Source of the DNA: Bacteroidota bacterium | Lineage (GTDB): Bacteria > Bacteroidota > Bacteroidia > Chitinophagales > Saprospiraceae | DNA: 38,631 bases | Assembly (NCBI GenBank): GCA_019136675.1 | Contig: JAGVTV010000249.1 | Span: 1 to 38,631, forward strand | Direction of reading: 5' to 3' | In this document: piece by piece, positions 6,286 to 14,801 of the stretch | How the letters are laid out: the number at the start of each line of letters is the position of its first letter | Position numbering within the stretch: position 1 is the stretch's first letter | Made by a program: the position numbers and the translations under genes | The notes under the pieces: generated by a model | What the model saw: only the letters and a program-made list of their open reading frames with translations | Told to the model about the DNA's origin: nothing | Databases searched by the model: none

Positions 6286-8739
6286 TTATCTGGCTACGGT
6301 GATATCCTTTTTAACCAGATGGCGGGTACCTGCAAAGTCTGCGTATTCGAGTATCAATACATAAACACCGTTTTCTACCGGACGGCCCCTGAACGTACCA
6401 TCCCAACCATTGGCATTTTCGCCGAACTCAAAAGTGTCGTTTCGGAATACCATGTTGCCCAATCGGTCATAGATAGCCATATGTGTGATTTGGGCAGGAA
6501 TACCATTTTTAAAAATAACAAACCTGTCATTACTTCCGTCACCATTGGGCGAAAAGATATTCGGAAAAAATATTTTCAGGTCATTTTCGACAATTACCTT
6601 TATGTCTGACCTTGTTTTGCAACCATTATTATTTGTAATTTCAACAGTTATCACATCATCGTTAAGGCTGCTGAAGTCAAGTTCATCCTCCTCTCCCAGA
6701 ATTTCACCCTTTGCATTGGTCCATACCACATTCACCAGGTCAGTGGCAGGATAATTGGTGGTAAAGGAAAGTAACCTGCTTTCATTCAAGGCTATGTTTA
6801 TCTCCAAAGGTGTCTGGATCTCGAGTAAGGGTGGCTCAATGACTGAAAGAGAGACTTGGTGCCTGCAATCGTATTTATCCCGTACTTCAATATTGTAGGA
6901 ACCCGGCTGAAGACCCGAAATCTCACTTGATGAAGCGGGTATGCCATTTACAAAATACGTGTAGGGTGCAAATCCCCCATCAGTGTTTTTGATTATTATG
7001 CTACCATTATTTTCGCCAAAGCATCTGACGTCTGATACTTCTGCCAGAATATCATGGGGCTTATTTGTTTCCTCGTCAATCTTGATGGTGCCGGATCGTT
7101 CGCAACCATTATCGCTGTCCTTCACTAAAAAATGATACAAACCAGGCCCTTCAGCCTGTAACTTGAGAGCTGAGGCAGATGACCCTATTTTGCCATTTTG
7201 AGTGCTCCACAAATACTGAAAATTCGGACCACTGTCTGTTACAGGAATAACCTCAACAGCCTTGGTATTACAATGCCATTTGACATCGTTGGTCACCGAT
7301 AGTTCCGGGTATCTGACCTTGTCCTGAATAGTAACCGTGGCATCGCTCCAGCATCTGCTTGAGCTGGCCATAGCTTCCACTTTGTAGGTGCCCGCCAAAT
7401 TAACTTCATGCGTCAGTTTTGACTGGAAACTGCCATAATATGCTTGTTGTGGCAGTGTTTTGTACCACCTCACCGAATCTATCAGAATATTTGTGGTCAT
7501 GATGATGGTATCAATGGGATGGGTGCAGGTAAGGTCATCCCCTTTTAGTGTCACTATTGCCTTTTCAAAATTTGTCTCGAGCACAAAGGAAGTATCCAGC
7601 CGGCATCCGTTCTGACCAAGAACTGTAAATAGGTAAGGTTTGCCACTGACTGCACCTAGCGAGTCTACCTGGACATTCATCCCGGACTGTTTGGCTCCTG
7701 AAGGCAATGTCCATTCGGCGAAAGCCAGATTATTGGAAGATGTGAGAGTCAGTATGGGATAAGGATCTTTGGACGACCTGCATCTGACCACAGGTTTAAA
7801 TGCCACAACTGAAGGTTTGACGAAATCAGCTGAAATCACTACTTCATCCTCCTGACGACAAGCGATACCCTGTGCATCATATACTGCTACTATCCTGTAT
7901 CTGCCGGGTTTTGTGACACTAAGGTCGTGAGATGTACCTACCAGATTATTGGAAGCATCATACCAACTCAGTTGAAGAGGAAGAGGACCCGAATTACTGC
8001 TGGAACTGCTTAGAAGCAGATTGGGCTTTTTACAGTTTAGTTCTGTGTCGGCGGCAAGCACACTCACTGCAATATCTACCGTCTTTATTTCAAAAAAATG
8101 TACCAGGGCACAGTCACTCTGGTCTACGACCTGATATGATCCCGGTGCGGAGTAATTTACTCCCTGAAATGTAAAGGTACCTCCATTACAGATATACCTT
8201 TCACCCATTAGGTTTTGTTTGGACGTTTCGAAAATGAATCTCTGACCAATTACATTGCATGCGTCAGTGGCACAATATATCAATGTATCCCGGGATATTG
8301 TATTCCCACAAAAAATCCTTGTATCACCAGGACAAACATACTCAACAGGATTTAAAATCGTATCCTGACCCTCAACTACCACTTTCCAGCTTTGGATAAA
8401 TCCACAGGCCCCATTGGCACAACTACCACCATAGTACGGGTGCATGTAAGAATCAGCATAGATCGTATACTCGCCGGGTTTGGTAAATACGAGTTGAGCT
8501 GACTTCCCGATGCTGTCGGCATTATTGAAGTACCTGCCGTCCACAGGGTCAACCCTCCAGACGTAACAGACGCTGTCTGCAGGATTAACTGCATTTTGGA
8601 TATTGCAGGAAGAATTAACAGAAACCCGGCATTCCGGAGCCAGTAAATTATAGTTGACCGGCTTGTCCATTTCGGTGCACGAAACCAGGTTTTTCCCGGT
8701 AATTGCTCCGGGGTCAAGCGGAGCCTGAGAAACCGTCAA
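6286..8739 (-). CDS. T9SS-exported SprB-repeat/gliding-motility CTD protein, C-terminal part of a split gene
   Basis: This open frame of 817 codons begins only at a TTG (8739) just below a stop and has no signal peptide, so it is almost certainly the continuation of the gene at 8714-9208. It contains many Cys-bearing beta domains of the PKD/Ig type. A SprB-like repeat lies at about residues 560-635 (VSDVRCFGENNGSI ... GGFAPYTYFVNG ... LQPGSYNIEVRDKYDC). The last 90 residues are a T9SS type B sorting domain (FFPNIFSPNGDGSNDRF, YDRLGNMVF, NGWDGTFRGRPVENGVYV). Such proteins pass the outer membrane through the type IX system and are anchored or released at the surface, often as adhesins. The 26-base overlap with the upstream frame shows a frame break; see the findings. 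The domain calls are firm. Whether a product is made in this strain is not clear. Confidence 0.85.
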   Translation of the reverse strand: MTVSQAPLDPGAITGKNLVSCTEMDKPVNYNLLAPECRVSVNSSCNIQNAVNPADSVCYVWRVDPVDGRYFNNADSIGKSAQLVFTKPGEYTIYADSYMHPYYGGSCANGACGFIQSWKVVVEGQDTILNPVEYVCPGDTRIFCGNTISRDTLIYCATDACNVIGQRFIFETSKQNLMGERYICNGGTFTFQGVNYSAPGSYQVVDQSDCALVHFFEIKTVDIAVSVLAADTELNCKKPNLLLSSSSSNSGPLPLQLSWYDASNNLVGTSHDLSVTKPGRYRIVAVYDAQGIACRQEDEVVISADFVKPSVVAFKPVVRCRSSKDPYPILTLTSSNNLAFAEWTLPSGAKQSGMNVQVDSLGAVSGKPYLFTVLGQNGCRLDTSFVLETNFEKAIVTLKGDDLTCTHPIDTIIMTTNILIDSVRWYKTLPQQAYYGSFQSKLTHEVNLAGTYKVEAMASSSRCWSDATVTIQDKVRYPELSVTNDVKWHCNTKAVEVIPVTDSGPNFQYLWSTQNGKIGSSASALKLQAEGPGLYHFLVKDSDNGCERSGTIKIDEETNKPHDILAEVSDVRCFGENNGSIIIKNTDGGFAPYTYFVNGIPASSSEISGLQPGSYNIEVRDKYDCRHQVSLSVIEPPLLEIQTPLEINIALNESRLLSFTTNYPATDLVNVVWTNAKGEILGEEDELDFSSLNDDVITVEITNNNGCKTRSDIKVIVENDLKIFFPNIFSPNGDGSNDRFVIFKNGIPAQITHMAIYDRLGNMVFRNDTFEFGENANGWDGTFRGRPVENGVYVLILEYADFAGTRHLVKKDITVAR

Positions 8740-9208
8740 TACAGAGGTAAAGTGGATTACCGGGAGTCACCCCACTAGCACTTATCTGGAAAGCTTCAAT
8801 CATACCATTTTCAATCCCACGATCCCTAATGAAAGCTAAACAGCCAGTTGAGTCACATTGATCATATATAGCTGCCTGTATTCCTGAAATGGCACCTGTT
8901 ACGGTTGTGCAATTAGAAGGTGTAATCTCCAATGTTACTTTAGAACCACATGGTGTAAAAGAAATCCAAGTTATATTGTCAATATTTCCATTACCATCAC
9001 ATAAGGATGTCCAAGGGTGATCATGTTTTTCAGGTAGTCTTGAAAAATACCCATGTAATTTATCTCCACAAAGGTATACAGAATTGATACACGATTCTCC
9101 TACCGGTCCATTTTCAAACTGGCATTGGCTAAAGGACCAAACCGAAATTCCTGCTATAAATGCAAGAACGGCAGTCCACCTTATTTTAGTTCGGTTTGAT
9201 GAGATCAT
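8714..9208 (-). CDS. N-terminal signal-peptide fragment of the split T9SS protein
   Basis: The 164-codon frame starts at ATG 9208 (a TTG at 9223 is in frame but less likely). It has a signal peptide (about residues 1-28, WTAVLAFIAGISVWSFSQ). It then has the N-terminal domain commonly seen on large Saprospiraceae surface proteins: ESCINSVYLCGDKLHGY, NITWISFTPCGSKVTLEITP, NCTTV and SGIQAAIYDQC. It stops abruptly after YLCIDGFSGSA, exactly where intact members of this type usually continue with Cys-Asp and further domains. The rest of the protein lies in the next frame (6286-8739). Its base composition is lower in G+C than the downstream part. A natural frameshift, a small deletion or an assembly error are all possible. 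Confidence 0.75.
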   Translation of the reverse strand: MISSNRTKIRWTAVLAFIAGISVWSFSQCQFENGPVGESCINSVYLCGDKLHGYFSRLPEKHDHPWTSLCDGNGNIDNITWISFTPCGSKVTLEITPSNCTTVTGAISGIQAAIYDQCDSTGCLAFIRDRGIENGMIEAFQISASGVTPGNPLYLCIDGFSGSA

Positions 9209-9428
9209 CTTCTTGTTTGGCAATTTTAAAGGCTAAATTTTGTGTAACTAACTAAAATTGAGCGTTTTAAAATTTTTATATTATTCAAATATGTTTAACA
9301 GAGACTTTAAAGCGTAAAGATAGGACAAACTTTCTTATAAGATTAAAATTTATTCCCACTTTTTATAATTTTCCAAGAATTATGCCATAAACCATCCTGA
9401 AAAAAATGCGTTTCACAATTGAACAAAT

Positions 9429-9797
9429 ATGCATATGAAATCCACAACACTGATTATCGGAGCATCCGAAAATCCTGACAGGGTCTCCAATACGGCAATA
9501 CACAAGTTGCAGGCTCACGGATATGATGTAAAAGCTGTCGGCCTTAAGCCCGGTAAAGTCGGCAATATCATCATACAAACAGGAATGCCTGAGTTTAAAG
9601 AAATTGATACTATAAGCCTGTATATTAATCCAGTGGTGCAGGAGCAATACTATGACTATATAATCTCACTCAAGCCGGCAAGAGTGATTTTTAACCCCGG
9701 TACAGAAAACCCTGCTTTTAAAAAGATGCTGAACAAAGCTGCCATTAAAACAGAAGAAGCCTGCACACTTGTGATGCTAAGCCTGGGCAGCTACTGA
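9429..9797 (+). CDS. CoA-binding (YccU-like) protein
   Basis: This 122-residue protein is a single Rossmann-type CoA-binding domain (CoA_binding_2 family). The N-terminal strand and nucleotide loop read LIIGASENPDRVSNTAIHKL (about residues 7-26). The later LYINPVVQEQYYDYI and ARVIFNPGTENPAF segments match the conserved core, where the family carries a proline- and glutamate-containing loop near the ligand. The family resembles the N-terminal domain of succinyl-CoA synthetase alpha. Its cellular role is unknown; some members bind CoA or an acyl-CoA. Two ATGs (9429 and 9435) are possible starts. The gene ends two bases before the convergent 457-residue gene, with no terminator between them. Confidence 0.88.
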   Translation: MHMKSTTLIIGASENPDRVSNTAIHKLQAHGYDVKAVGLKPGKVGNIIIQTGMPEFKEIDTISLYINPVVQEQYYDYIISLKPARVIFNPGTENPAFKKMLNKAAIKTEEACTLVMLSLGSY

Positions 9798-9799
9798 TC

Positions 9800-11173
9800 T
9801 TACTTTCTCTTGGTCTTAAACATTTCGGCGATTTCCTTTTCGCTTTTGAAGCCCAAGTCAATAAAGGTCGAAGACACAAACTTCTTGATGTCCTGATAAT
9901 CTCTGCCTCTCTTGTCAGTATATACCTGAAGCAACCTGCCAATGTAACTAAGGCTCAGGTCTTTGATCTTCTGGTTAAATTTCTGATTGTAAAAAGTATT
10001 GATATATGAGACAAATACTTTGTTTATCTCAAAATATTCATGGTAACTGTCGGTATCCAGATTTTTGAGGAAACTCTCACAGTATCCATAGATACCTTCA
10101 CGGAGGCATTCATTTTCTAGGCTCAAACCCTTATGCCTGTCGTAGTATTCCTTAACAGCAGCTATCGTGTCTTCGTGGACATAACCTTTGGTATGTACTA
10201 CGTCCATAAGGTTATAATACTCTGATACGCCATCCTTGTGCTTCTTGTTGATGATTTTGGACATCCTCTTGTCAGCCTCAGGGGTGATCTCTACCCCACT
10301 GCCGTAAAGCCGGAGTAAGTGCTCAAAGTATTTGGTATCAAAACCAGTATCTTCTTTTCTGAGTTTATCAAAAATCCCTGAAATGGTTTCTCTGGACTTT
10401 TCGCTGACATCGTAGAACATACCTACCAACATGATGACCTCTAAGAAATTTGGGTCTGCGTGGAAAGTCTGATTGGCAATCATCTTGTCAATGTGCGGCA
10501 AAAGACTTGCATTGTTAAATTTCCAGTTGGCCCTGTATTCAAGGAAGTTGATGAGATGGGAGCCAAAAACAGTAAGGTCTGTAATTTTTTCGGGAAAATC
10601 CGCTGTCAGAAAGTTTTGGTTCTTGAACTGGCTGCTATAGTTGATGTAGCCTGCCTTTCTATGGTCCAGGTCCCTGTATTTGTCAAGTTTTTGTGACAGA
10701 AGGAATGACTTTACCTTCTTATTGGAAATGTGGTCAAGCAGATTTGTCAGCCAGATGTCACTGCTCAAGGCAAATCCTATTTGAGTAGTTTGACCTATTC
10801 TCAGCTTAAGATAATCAAAATTTGAAGATTCGCAGATCGCATTAAGTATTTTCTTAAAGTGGTCCTGCGGTCTCCTGTACTTGTAATTCTCGTCGATTTC
10901 TCCTCTGAGTACAGAATATCCGAGAATGCGTGGAAGGAACATACCCTCAAATGCGGGATCGAGCAAGGCTTCTTCCAATGCCACCAGCTGAAGGGGGTCC
11001 TTGTCTGCCACCACCTTGTACAAATCAAGGATATGCGGCTCAAACGCTTCAGTCATTTGTTTGTATGCCTCCTCTGACTCTTCTTCCAGGTAATTTGACA
11101 GAATATCAGAGTTTAAAAGAGCCTGTTTCAACTGTTCCAGGTGTGTAGCGTAATTTGTGGCCAATGATTCCAT
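9800..11173 (-). CDS. Conserved hypothetical protein, 457 aa
   Basis: I do not recognise the family. The protein has no signal peptide or membrane segment. It is helix-rich with many charged residues and aromatic pairs, and begins with an acidic helical segment (HLEQLKQALLNSDILSNYLE). Short motifs that may help identify it are YSVLRGEIDENYKYRRPQDH (about 86-105) and RIGQTTQIGFALSSDIW (about 124-140). It lies between the CoA-binding gene (convergent) and S16 (same strand), separated from S16 by a strong hairpin at 11241-11275, so it probably has its own promoter, which I could not pinpoint. The start at ATG 11173 is the first in frame. Its length and clean frame make it a real gene. Confidence 0.85.
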   Translation of the reverse strand: MESLATNYATHLEQLKQALLNSDILSNYLEEESEEAYKQMTEAFEPHILDLYKVVADKDPLQLVALEEALLDPAFEGMFLPRILGYSVLRGEIDENYKYRRPQDHFKKILNAICESSNFDYLKLRIGQTTQIGFALSSDIWLTNLLDHISNKKVKSFLLSQKLDKYRDLDHRKAGYINYSSQFKNQNFLTADFPEKITDLTVFGSHLINFLEYRANWKFNNASLLPHIDKMIANQTFHADPNFLEVIMLVGMFYDVSEKSRETISGIFDKLRKEDTGFDTKYFEHLLRLYGSGVEITPEADKRMSKIINKKHKDGVSEYYNLMDVVHTKGYVHEDTIAAVKEYYDRHKGLSLENECLREGIYGYCESFLKNLDTDSYHEYFEINKVFVSYINTFYNQKFNQKIKDLSLSYIGRLLQVYTDKRGRDYQDIKKFVSSTFIDLGFKSEKEIAEMFKTKRK

Positions 11174-11240
11174 TTCTCTTTTTTTAAATTTTTACAGATC
11201 TTTTATCCTACTAAATCTTCAGGTTTTTGATTCATAAAAG

Positions 11241-11275
11241 AAAACCTGATAAAATTATTCATTTTACCAGGTTTT
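11241..11275 (-). terminator. Terminator downstream of rpsP
   Basis: Arms 11241-11254 (AAAACCTGATAAAA) and 11262-11275 (TTTTACCAGGTTTT) pair at 13 of 14 positions around a 7-base loop. On the minus strand the hairpin is followed by CTTTT. It lies 78 bases past the S16 stop. The AT-rich stem is symmetrical enough to work from either side. Confidence 0.7.
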
Positions 11276-11352
11276 CTGCAGGAAAATAAAAAAAAATTAC
11301 CTGCTAATGCGTTAAATATATGAGAAAAACTCTGAATAAAGTCCCTAAAACC

Positions 11353-11973
11353 TTATTCTTCTGTCTTTTCTGATTCTTCTGCTGATTCTTCGTTTGATGC
11401 CTCCTCGCTTGCCGCAGCTTCTGTTTCCTGCACTGCTTCAGCTACAGTCTCCTCAGCTGCTGCCACAACCTCCTCTTCCGCAGTGGTTGTCTCCTCGTCA
11501 GAAGTGACCATAAACGCTTCAGCCGCCTGTTTGGTTTCTGCATCCGCAACAACGGCCTTAGGTTTAGCTTCTCCAGAAACCATTTTATGGAATGCTAACT
11601 TCTCTGCCTTGGTTTGCTCTTTTCTGGCTTCAATCCTCTGGTCCTTGTTTTCGATCCACTTTGACAGCAAGTCCTCTACCTGCTCTATAGTGAGTGCACC
11701 TTTCTTAAGACCCCTCATGAGATGCTTTTTGTAATAAACACCCTTGAACCTGAGTATAGCCTTTACTGTATCTGTGGGCTGTGCCCCCTTCACGAGCCAG
11801 TCATATGCTGCCTCACGGTCTATTTCAATGGTCGCAGGTTTGGTCATTGGATTGTAAGTACCCAATTTTTCGATAAACTTACCATCCCTCGGTGACCGTG
11901 CATCAGCTACTACAATGTGATAAAATGGAGCTCTTTTACGACCTTTACGGGTCAAACGCATTTTTACTGCCAT
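11353..11973 (-). CDS. rpsP: 30S ribosomal protein S16 with acidic C-terminal extension
   Basis: S16 is a small-subunit protein needed for 30S assembly. Residues 1-85 carry the S16 fold: [20 protein letters not shown], then [18 protein letters not shown], and [13 protein letters not shown] place the start at ATG 11973 ([11 protein letters not shown]). The frame stays open upstream to 12054, but a -7 element at 12052-12059 lies inside that extension, so a longer protein would not be transcribed whole. The product is 206 residues against about 80-90 for the core. After a basic segment (about 105-140) the tail is a run of Glu and Ala, ending in EESEKTEE; such tails are usual in Bacteroidota S16. 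The frequent partner rimM does not follow. The hairpin at 11241-11275 ends the transcript. Confidence 0.96.
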   Translation of the reverse strand: MAVKMRLTRKGRKRAPFYHIVVADARSPRDGKFIEKLGTYNPMTKPATIEIDREAAYDWLVKGAQPTDTVKAILRFKGVYYKKHLMRGLKKGALTIEQVEDLLSKWIENKDQRIEARKEQTKAEKLAFHKMVSGEAKPKAVVADAETKQAAEAFMVTSDEETTTAEEEVVAAAEETVAEAVQETEAAASEEASNEESAEESEKTEE

Positions 11974-12051
11974 GCTGTTAAAATTTTTTAGATTATGTGA
12001 ACATTCAGACCGGATATAACTGAAAATCAGTACCCCGGTTTTTAACGGCCG

Positions 12052-12083
12052 CAAAGGTATGTCTGTTTTTCATCAAAAACAAA
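12052..12083 (-). promoter_or_regulatory. Bacteroidota-type promoter of rpsP
   Basis: On the minus strand TTTG (12080-12083) and TACCTTTG (12052-12059) are separated by exactly 20 bases, a full match to the TTTG/TAnnTTTG consensus. Transcription would start near 12045, leaving a leader of about 70 bases. Confidence 0.7.
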
Positions 12084-12147
12084 AAAAAAACGAATATATT
12101 TTAATTTGACCACGGTTTTGCACCCTGGTCTGTGTTCAGCCTGCAGG

Positions 12148-14427
12148 TCAGAAGAAAAATTTGGCACTCAAAGTCGGCAATATGGGCAACTGGTTAACCC
12201 TGACGTAATTTAGTCTGTCAAAGTAAAAGATATTTGCCCTGTCATACGCATTGGTTACACTGGCCGTAATCTCGAGTCCTGTGTGCTTTGAAAACTTGAT
12301 CTTCTTTTGCACGGAGACGTCCAGACGGTGATAATAGGGCAATCTTCCGCCGTTTCTGACCTCCGAGTAGATAATGCCTACATCATCAGGATTGGCTGTT
12401 TGATAAGGTGTACCTATGCCTCCCAGGTAATCCAGATAGTTGTAAAATCCCTTGGTTTTTGTAAATGGAAAACCCGAGCCCATGTTCCATCTGGCAGACG
12501 CCTGCCAGCTTCCGCTTTTATCCAGGTCGTAGGTTATCAGAAAATTGACATTATGCCTTCTGTCAAAAATGGTTGGGTATACCTGCGTACCGTCATTTCT
12601 TTTTACATATCCATGAGAATAGGTAAGCCAGACATATCGGCCGGGAACCTCGTATTTAACTGACATGTCTATCCCGTAAGCCTGTCCCTTTTCTATCGAA
12701 TAGTCGGCCTGGGACTTTTCCGTCTTGTTTCTGTTTACGACAATAATTTGCGGGAAGTCCTTGTAGTATCCTTCCACATTAAACTGAAAATTATCACCAA
12801 GGTCATATTCAAATCCTGCCACACCATGGTAAGCTATCTGAAGCTTGTTTTTCACTGGAAGACCATTAAAACCAGTAACAGTGGATTCCGGCCCAGTTAA
12901 AAATCCGTTAAAAAGATTGACCACATCCCGTTCATTGGAAGTACTGAGGATGTTTTGTGTAAATCTTCCTCCGGCCGCCTTGAATCTCAGATTATCCGTG
13001 ATGTTATACTTTAGCCCGAAACGGGGTTCGAGGGTCAGGGCTCCAAGGCTGGAATAATACTGCGTGCGAAGGGACGGTTCTACGATAAGCCGACCCCATA
13101 TTTGTTTGTATTTTCCGTAAAACCCGAGTTCAGTGGTGTTTTGTTCCTGTGCCAGTCTCAGACCAAATGGATTTACGAATTCAAAATCTGTTCTGATGCT
13201 TCTGAGTTCAAGGCCATACTTTACTTCATTTTTGTCACCAAAAAAAGAAAAATTGACGTTGGCCGAAAGTTCGTCTATGTCCGATGTCCGCGGATCTTCA
13301 TTTTTCTCTTTAAGGCCCACATTGTAGGTGGTAAAGCCTACGAGGCCATCCACAATTATGTTGCTGCCAGATGGTATCAGGTGGAAGTTGGCTCCTGCTC
13401 CGGTATTTTTCCAGTCAATGGCTGCAAGCAGCGGATTGTTGTAGGCGTCATCATAATTGAATCCAAAGATATTTATCCTGGAGCCGTTGGCCGTATTGAT
13501 AGATATCTTGCCATAAAGGTCAGTAAAACTGAAGGGCAAGCCTATAGAATCTGCCGGAGCTGCATACTTGTACAGGGTTTTTGATGTCTGGTCTATGAGT
13601 GACCTCTTGGCGGTGAGGACGTATGATACCGAGGTCCCACCCTCTTTGAACTTTTTTATCGGCCCTTCTATGAGGCCCTTGGCCATAAATGGTCCGCCGC
13701 TCAAAAAACCGGATGTCCTTGACTTGTTGCCTTCCCTGGTCTTAATGTCGACAATGGCAGAGATTCTGCCTCCGTAATCCGCACCAAAGCCACCGGTGAG
13801 CACATCTACGTTTTTAATAAGCTCAGTCTCAAATACAGAGTAAAATCCTATAGAGTGAAATGGGTTAAACACATTTAGTCCGTCCAGGAGGATCTTATTC
13901 TGGACAGGTGCCCCGCCTCTTATATATATTTGCCCTCCCTGATCGCCAGTGGATATGATACCTGGTATGACCTGCAGGTACTGGACAATGTCTGCCTCAC
14001 CCCCTACCGATGGAAGTGCCTTGATCTGCCGGTTGCTGACAGATATCTGTGAGATATTTACGGTAGACCTTGCTTGCTGCCTTGCGGCAGAAATGGATAC
14101 TTCACCCAGTTTAATGCCGCTTTCTGACATATTAATTGCCTGGTAGGTGATGCCGGAAGGCCTGATACGGATCAGAGTGGAGACACTGTCATAGCCTATA
14201 TAAGTGGCCACCAGTCTGTATTCGCCTGCCGGAATATTGGATATAACAAAAAATCCATCGAGGTCAGTGGTACCCCCAAATTTTGTGCCGGCAAGTTGTA
14301 CATTACAATAAATAACAGGGGCACCGGTTTCCTTGTCATACACATTACCTCTCAGGGTACCGTTCTGTGCCAATAACTGGACGGATGCAACCAGAAAAAG
14401 GGCTATGCTGATGAAATATCTTTTCAT
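12148..14427 (-). CDS. TonB-dependent receptor with carboxypeptidase-regulatory-like domain
   Basis: This 759-residue outer-membrane protein starts at ATG 14427 (MKRYFISIALFLVASVQLLAQ, a signal peptide). The frame is open 52 codons further, but a -7 element at 14449-14456 favours the later start. Residues about 22-110 form the carboxypeptidase-regulatory-like domain (GTLRGNVYDKETGAPVIYCN, GGTTDLDGFF, YRLVATYIGYDS). The plug follows (LPSVGGEADIVQYLQVIPGI, GQIYIRGGAPVQNKILLDG), then the 22-strand-type barrel, which ends in the phenylalanine typical of barrels (LPTLSAKFFF). No SusD partner is adjacent, so the substrate is unknown; isolated receptors of this kind may take up siderophores, peptides or glycans. 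The ExbB/ExbD/TonB genes at 3660-6094 could supply energy. Confidence 0.93.
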   Translation of the reverse strand: MKRYFISIALFLVASVQLLAQNGTLRGNVYDKETGAPVIYCNVQLAGTKFGGTTDLDGFFVISNIPAGEYRLVATYIGYDSVSTLIRIRPSGITYQAINMSESGIKLGEVSISAARQQARSTVNISQISVSNRQIKALPSVGGEADIVQYLQVIPGIISTGDQGGQIYIRGGAPVQNKILLDGLNVFNPFHSIGFYSVFETELIKNVDVLTGGFGADYGGRISAIVDIKTREGNKSRTSGFLSGGPFMAKGLIEGPIKKFKEGGTSVSYVLTAKRSLIDQTSKTLYKYAAPADSIGLPFSFTDLYGKISINTANGSRINIFGFNYDDAYNNPLLAAIDWKNTGAGANFHLIPSGSNIIVDGLVGFTTYNVGLKEKNEDPRTSDIDELSANVNFSFFGDKNEVKYGLELRSIRTDFEFVNPFGLRLAQEQNTTELGFYGKYKQIWGRLIVEPSLRTQYYSSLGALTLEPRFGLKYNITDNLRFKAAGGRFTQNILSTSNERDVVNLFNGFLTGPESTVTGFNGLPVKNKLQIAYHGVAGFEYDLGDNFQFNVEGYYKDFPQIIVVNRNKTEKSQADYSIEKGQAYGIDMSVKYEVPGRYVWLTYSHGYVKRNDGTQVYPTIFDRRHNVNFLITYDLDKSGSWQASARWNMGSGFPFTKTKGFYNYLDYLGGIGTPYQTANPDDVGIIYSEVRNGGRLPYYHRLDVSVQKKIKFSKHTGLEITASVTNAYDRANIFYFDRLNYVRVNQLPILPTLSAKFFF

Positions 14428-14448
14428 TACGGAGAAAATTAGCGGTGG

Positions 14449-14456
14449 CAAAGATA
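14449..14456 (-). promoter_or_regulatory. -7 element for the TonB-dependent receptor
   Basis: The minus strand reads TATCTTTG, an exact TAnnTTTG match, 22 bases upstream of ATG 14427. No TTG is seen at the normal -33 spacing. Confidence 0.4.
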
Positions 14457-14699
14457 GTTTTTCTTTTATACTTTTACCGCAGGTTAATACGATGAAAACC
14501 ATTTTAGAGCCGGAGGAAAAAGTCTTCAAGCCGTTCTCAGGAACTTTCCACAGCAGATTGAAAGCTAATATGCTTATATTCAAATAATTAACATATGTTG
14601 ATAAATTATGTCAAAAAGTTTATATTAATTTTTTTTGCAATCTGAGAACCACTTCAGATATTTGTGCCTCACATATAGATAACAATGAATATATAAAAA

Positions 14700-14732
14700 T
14701 TTGTATCTTTTTTGCTTATGGATATAAATTTT
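14700..14732 (+). promoter_or_regulatory. Candidate promoter of nrdB-nrdA
   Basis: TTTG at 14700-14703 and TAAATTTT at 14725-14732 (one mismatch from TAnnTTTG) are 21 bases apart. The ATG of nrdB is 70 bases downstream. Confidence 0.3.
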
Positions 14733-14801
14733 AAAATTCGACTTACCCGTCTGACGATACCGGCAGAAGTATTAACCTGAAAAACAGTTGATTGAGTAGA
14801 T

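Larger units (their letters stand above)
14428..14801. other. Divergent intergenic region between the TonB-dependent receptor and nrdB
   Basis: The 374 bases hold a -7 element for the receptor (14449-14456, minus) and a candidate nrdB promoter (14700-14732, plus). The remainder is AT-rich from about 14580 to 14740. I looked for NrdR-type boxes and cannot point to a convincing pair. Confidence 0.5.

Noticed and set aside
8376-8717. Minus-strand frame of 113 codons inside the T9SS gene near the split
   Set aside because: I considered whether this third frame joins the split halves, but its composition (Trp/Leu/Pro/Ser mix) lacks the family motifs and it ends within the larger frame.
11974-12054. 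N-terminal extension of the S16 frame
   Set aside because: A -7 promoter element lies inside it and the family N-terminus begins at ATG 11973.
14428-14583. N-terminal extension of the TonB-dependent receptor frame
   Set aside because: It would precede the signal peptide and contains a promoter -7 element.
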